Assembly (NCBI RefSeq): GCF_027744825.2
Contig: NC_071342.1
Location: 10,373,501 to 10,437,500 of the forward strand
DNA: 64,000 nucleotides
DNA from: Synchiropus splendidus
Lineage: Eukaryota; Chordata; Actinopteri; Syngnathiformes; Callionymidae
Direction of reading: 5' to 3'
Part shown: positions 61,210 through 64,000 of the stretch, piece after piece
Position numbering within the stretch: the first letter of the stretch is position 1
How the letters are laid out: each line of letters opens with the position of its first letter
The notes under the pieces: model-generated
What the model was told of the DNA's origin: nothing
What the model saw: the letters and a program-made list of their open reading frames with translations, nothing else
The model's database searches: none
Translations under genes and position numbers: made by a program

Positions 61210-63475
61210 CTCCACACACTTAGCAAAATGTGAGGAGATTCCTCGTGAAAGAGAGGAATGTTTGAGGAACATCAGACAATGCACTCAGAGAAAGGCTGCT
61301 AAGAGAGACAGGACTGACACTGGACAAACGTGAAAGTATGTGTAGTGTTGCCGAAACTACCAAGCACAAGCTGAGCGGGATGAAAGTTTAGTCCACGCAA
61401 TACACAAAGAACAGAGAAAGAAGAAAACATTACCCCAACAGCATGACCATGAAGAGAAAAATGTTGAGTACAGATGTAGTAAATGTGGACATAATCACAA
61501 ATCAAAATCATGTCCAGCATATGAACATGTACTCTAACCGCTGTGGAATAAACAATCACGCAAAATGTTGCAAAGTTACTTCAAAAATGGGCGTTCATAC
61601 AGTAGACTAGGAAAATGATGAAATTATCATGGATGTGGTTCAAGCTTGTACGACTGAAAAAGAAGAGTGGATACTGCCAATCACTGTGAATAAAAAAATA
61701 CAATTCAAGTTGGTGCCCATGTAAACCTGCTGTCTCTAAAGGACTATAAGACCCTATGGCTGAAGAGCAAAATCCATCAGTAAAAACAAAGGTAACTGGA
61801 AATACTGGAGTACGTGTTCCAGTCAAAAGTGGTTGCAATTTGTCCTTCACACACAAAGAACGACAGATAAGCGTGCAGTCACTGATAGTAACATGGATGT
61901 TCAACCAATCCAGGACTCACTGCCTGCACCAAGCTCAGTCTTGTAAAGAGAGCATTTGTGGTGACATCACCAAATATCAAACAGGATCAGAACTCATTTA
62001 TGGGGGAGTATGAAGACTGCTTTGAAGGACTTGGGTGTTTGTCTGGAAGTCACAAAATACATGTTGACAAGCCTGTAACACCTGCTGTGCATCCCTGCAG
62101 GAAGGTACCGGTTGCACTGGAGGAGAAAATGATAGAATGATAGAATAGATGAGCCAACTGACCAAAGTCATCTCGCTGGCTATTATTCGTCTGGGTTCTG
62201 GCAGTTGCGACTTGACGAAGACAGTTTGAGGCTGATCACATTCAACACGCCCAAGGGGATGGTAATGTGTGTGGGTATGGGTGACTTGGTGAGTGAGAAG
62301 GGGGTGAAACCAGACACTGGAAAAACATCGACCATCAACAACATGGAAAGATCAAAGAACAAAGATGATGTGAGTGGGGTCATTGGAAAGATTGCTTATC
62401 TTATCAACCCAGTCAGCGCAGCTCAGGAGTCGCATGAGCAACAAGAATGAATGGATCTGGAAAAACGTGCAAGAACGGTGCTTCTTTGAACTGAAAGAAA
62501 TAAGGAACAGCAGCCCGTGTTTAAGTTCTACAACCCACAGAAGAGGTTCAGGGTCTCAGGTGCATCACAGTATGTGGCTACCCGGTCCTTATGCATCAAG
62601 AGTCTAGACAAGCGCAAATCCAAAAAGAGCTGCGGGCAAGTGCATATGGCTGGGAACGTTTCCAACGTTTGTTTATGGCCAAACGTTTGAAATAGAAACA
62701 CACCATAAACCTTGGAGAAACCTTTAAATGACTGTCCTGCGACGTGCAGATGGTATATACGCAGGGAAAATGTTTACTGCTGACACCTTGAGAGAGACTA
62801 GTAGAGTAGAGAGAGAAGTACAGAAATACAGGCGTACGTGGACATGACTGTGACAACATTGAATGTATCTGCAGACAGGTCAGAACAAATACAGGCGAAA
62901 CCATCGAAGAGCTGAAACACACAATACAGAGAGGATGGCCTGAAATCAAGAAGGACTGCCCAGTGAAAATACAGGAGTTCTGCAACCGCAGAGCAGAGCT
63001 GTCAGTGGTGGATGCCATCCTGATGATGACGTAAACAAATACTCCAGAATATCCACGAAGGCCACCTCAATGAAGTCAAGTGTAAAAGCAGGGTGAGAAC
63101 AGTGATGTACTGGCTGGCAATAAATCAAGAAGCAGCCTGAAAACTTTGTCTCATCCACAGGACAAAACAACAAATCACCTCTGGCGGCACCTGGAGACAA
63201 CAGGGACAGGTGAAAGAGGAAGTTGCTCCGCGTTCCCATAGAATTCAGATGGAGAATGGATCATCTCCTTCAACTACGGACAACTGAGGAAGACTTTGCA
63301 GCTCAGGAGACACAGCAGACTTGTTAAGAAGACAGAATTATCAATTGGTTGGTGGCACAACCAAATTGGAAAATTCCCATAATACACTTCTGATGTTGAT
63401 CCACAGGATTTCCCACGTTACAAGGCCCCGTGTTCCCTCATGACTATCAGTGTGGTCACAGGAGTGGAGCTTCAT
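61210..63475 (+). mobile_element. degenerate Ty3/gypsy retrotransposon (gag-pol remnants)
   Basis: Recognisable pieces occur in the expected order on the plus strand. They are gag end and zinc knuckle (CSKCGHNHKSKSCPAYEH, about 61465-61540) and a protease region (WILPITVNKK, then VNLLSLKDYKTLW, about 61665-61760). The RT N-terminal part follows (CFEGLGCLSG and HPCRKVPVALEEKM, 62010-62135), then WQLRLDEDSL-type sequence (about 62195-62245). The RNase H side has FKFYNPQKRFRVS, FVYGQTFEIETHHKPW and KMFTADTLRE (62515-62800). The integrase N terminus has IHEGHLNEVKCKSRVRTVMY (about 63050-63110). The catalytic RT core is deleted, and frameshifts and stops occur throughout. It resembles the same broad gypsy group as the copy at 51300-52850, in the opposite orientation. 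Confidence 0.85.
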
Positions 63476-63488
63476 GGTGAAAGTGAGT

Positions 63489-63579
63489 ACCGTAATTTCC
63501 GGACTATAAGCCGCTACTTTTTTCTCGCGGTCTGAACCCTGCGGCTTATAAAAAGATGCGGCTAATATATTGATTTTTA
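63489..63579. mobile_element. fragment of the ACCGTAATTTCCGGACTATA repeat family
   Basis: The sequence opens with the well-known teleost repeat start ACCGTAATTTCCGGACTATA and continues with AGCCGCTACTTTTTTC and CCTGCGGCTTATAAAAAG. It breaks off where the following hAT-like element begins. I do not assign a superfamily. Confidence 0.6.
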
Positions 63580-64000
63580 CAGGGATATTCCAATCAATCG
63601 GCCACCGATTATGAAAGGCTGAACTGGTTGTGATCTGTGAATGCCGACCACTGCCTGTCATTGCCGGTCACAAAATCTGATCACATGTGACAGCAGCCGT
63701 TCTGATGAGGCACCGCTCGCGGTTTGTGATGCGTCCGCTCCTCCCTCCCGACTCGCCACTCGCTTGGCAACGGCGTGTCTAATGCGGAAGCTTTTTTCAG
63801 TCTGTCATGTCAAGTTTGCATCCTGCAGCACATGCACGTTAAAAGGCGTCAACGCCACGAATTCAATACGATATTTAAAACACCAGCACTTGACGGAGCA
63901 CAGAGAGTTTTCTGGTGCTCATGAAAGTGAAACTGCAGGAACCAGCAGTCACTCGCGACACTCGCCGGTCTGAGCGTGACGTTCAGAACGCGAAGCATAT
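63580..64000 (+). mobile_element. left end of a probable hAT transposon with BED-finger-like frame (partial)
   Basis: The left border CAGGGATATTCC fits a hAT terminus, followed by ATCGGCC-rich sequence (63595-63670) typical of several fish hAT families. A plus-strand frame at about 63780-63920 reads SVCHVKFASC, then NATNSIRYLKHQHLTEHREF. This resembles a BED zinc finger (paired Cys, then an N-x-T-N and H-x-H region) as found at the N terminus of hAT transposases. The frame reaches a stop at 63971-63973 and the element continues off the window, so completeness cannot be judged. Confidence 0.45.

Overview
This window is vertebrate nuclear DNA, almost certainly from a teleost fish. The coding signal is short, intron-split and bounded by GT-AG sites. 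The interspersed repeats (Ty3/gypsy fragments, an RTE/Rex-type LINE 3' end, hAT-type MITEs, a tRNA-derived SINE) are of kinds typical of fish genomes. There are no operons, ribosome binding sites, CRISPR arrays or rRNA genes. Nearly every open frame of 60-130 codons is a chance frame in non-coding DNA.

Two protein-coding genes are supported, head to head. On the minus strand is the 5' end of arid5b, an ARID-domain chromatin regulator. Coding exon 1 (34730-34750), exon 2 (34204-34458) and exon 3 (12815-13049) are present and join in frame to encode the first 170 complete codons. The ARID-domain exons lie beyond the left edge, so 1-12814 is intron 3 and 13050-34203 is a 21-kb intron 2. On the plus strand is the complete coding part of tmem26, an eight-span membrane protein. 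Six exons between 53421 and 59228 join in frame to give 321 residues. The divergent arid5b/tmem26 order matches the mammalian order TMEM26-CABCOCO1-ARID5B, but I could not find CABCOCO1 in the 18.7-kb intergenic interval.

Layout: 1-34200, arid5b introns with mostly unique sequence, microsatellites and a few transposon remnants, the clearest being a 603-bp hAT-type MITE (27955-28557) with an 8-bp target duplication nested in a LINE tail. 34200-35400, CpG-dense arid5b 5' region. 35400-49400, intergenic unique DNA with MITEs, an AAAAT microsatellite, a SINE and a 0.7-kb inverted-repeat element. 49490-53060, LTR-like sequence and a minus-strand gypsy copy that has lost its protease and reverse transcriptase. 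53421-59228, tmem26, with a second gypsy fragment in intron 1 and an RTE-type insertion beginning just after the exon-4 donor. 59229-64000, a third, degenerate plus-strand gypsy copy (61210-63475) and, at the right edge, the start of a hAT element with a BED-finger-like frame.

The two genes are not known to act together. The clear contrast is between repeat-poor arid5b introns and the repeat-dense tmem26 side. I found no previously undescribed system that I can support. The most useful leads are the nested hAT insertion with its perfect 36-bp internal palindrome, the three-copy MITE family, the insertion at the exon-4 donor, and the apparently missing CABCOCO1.
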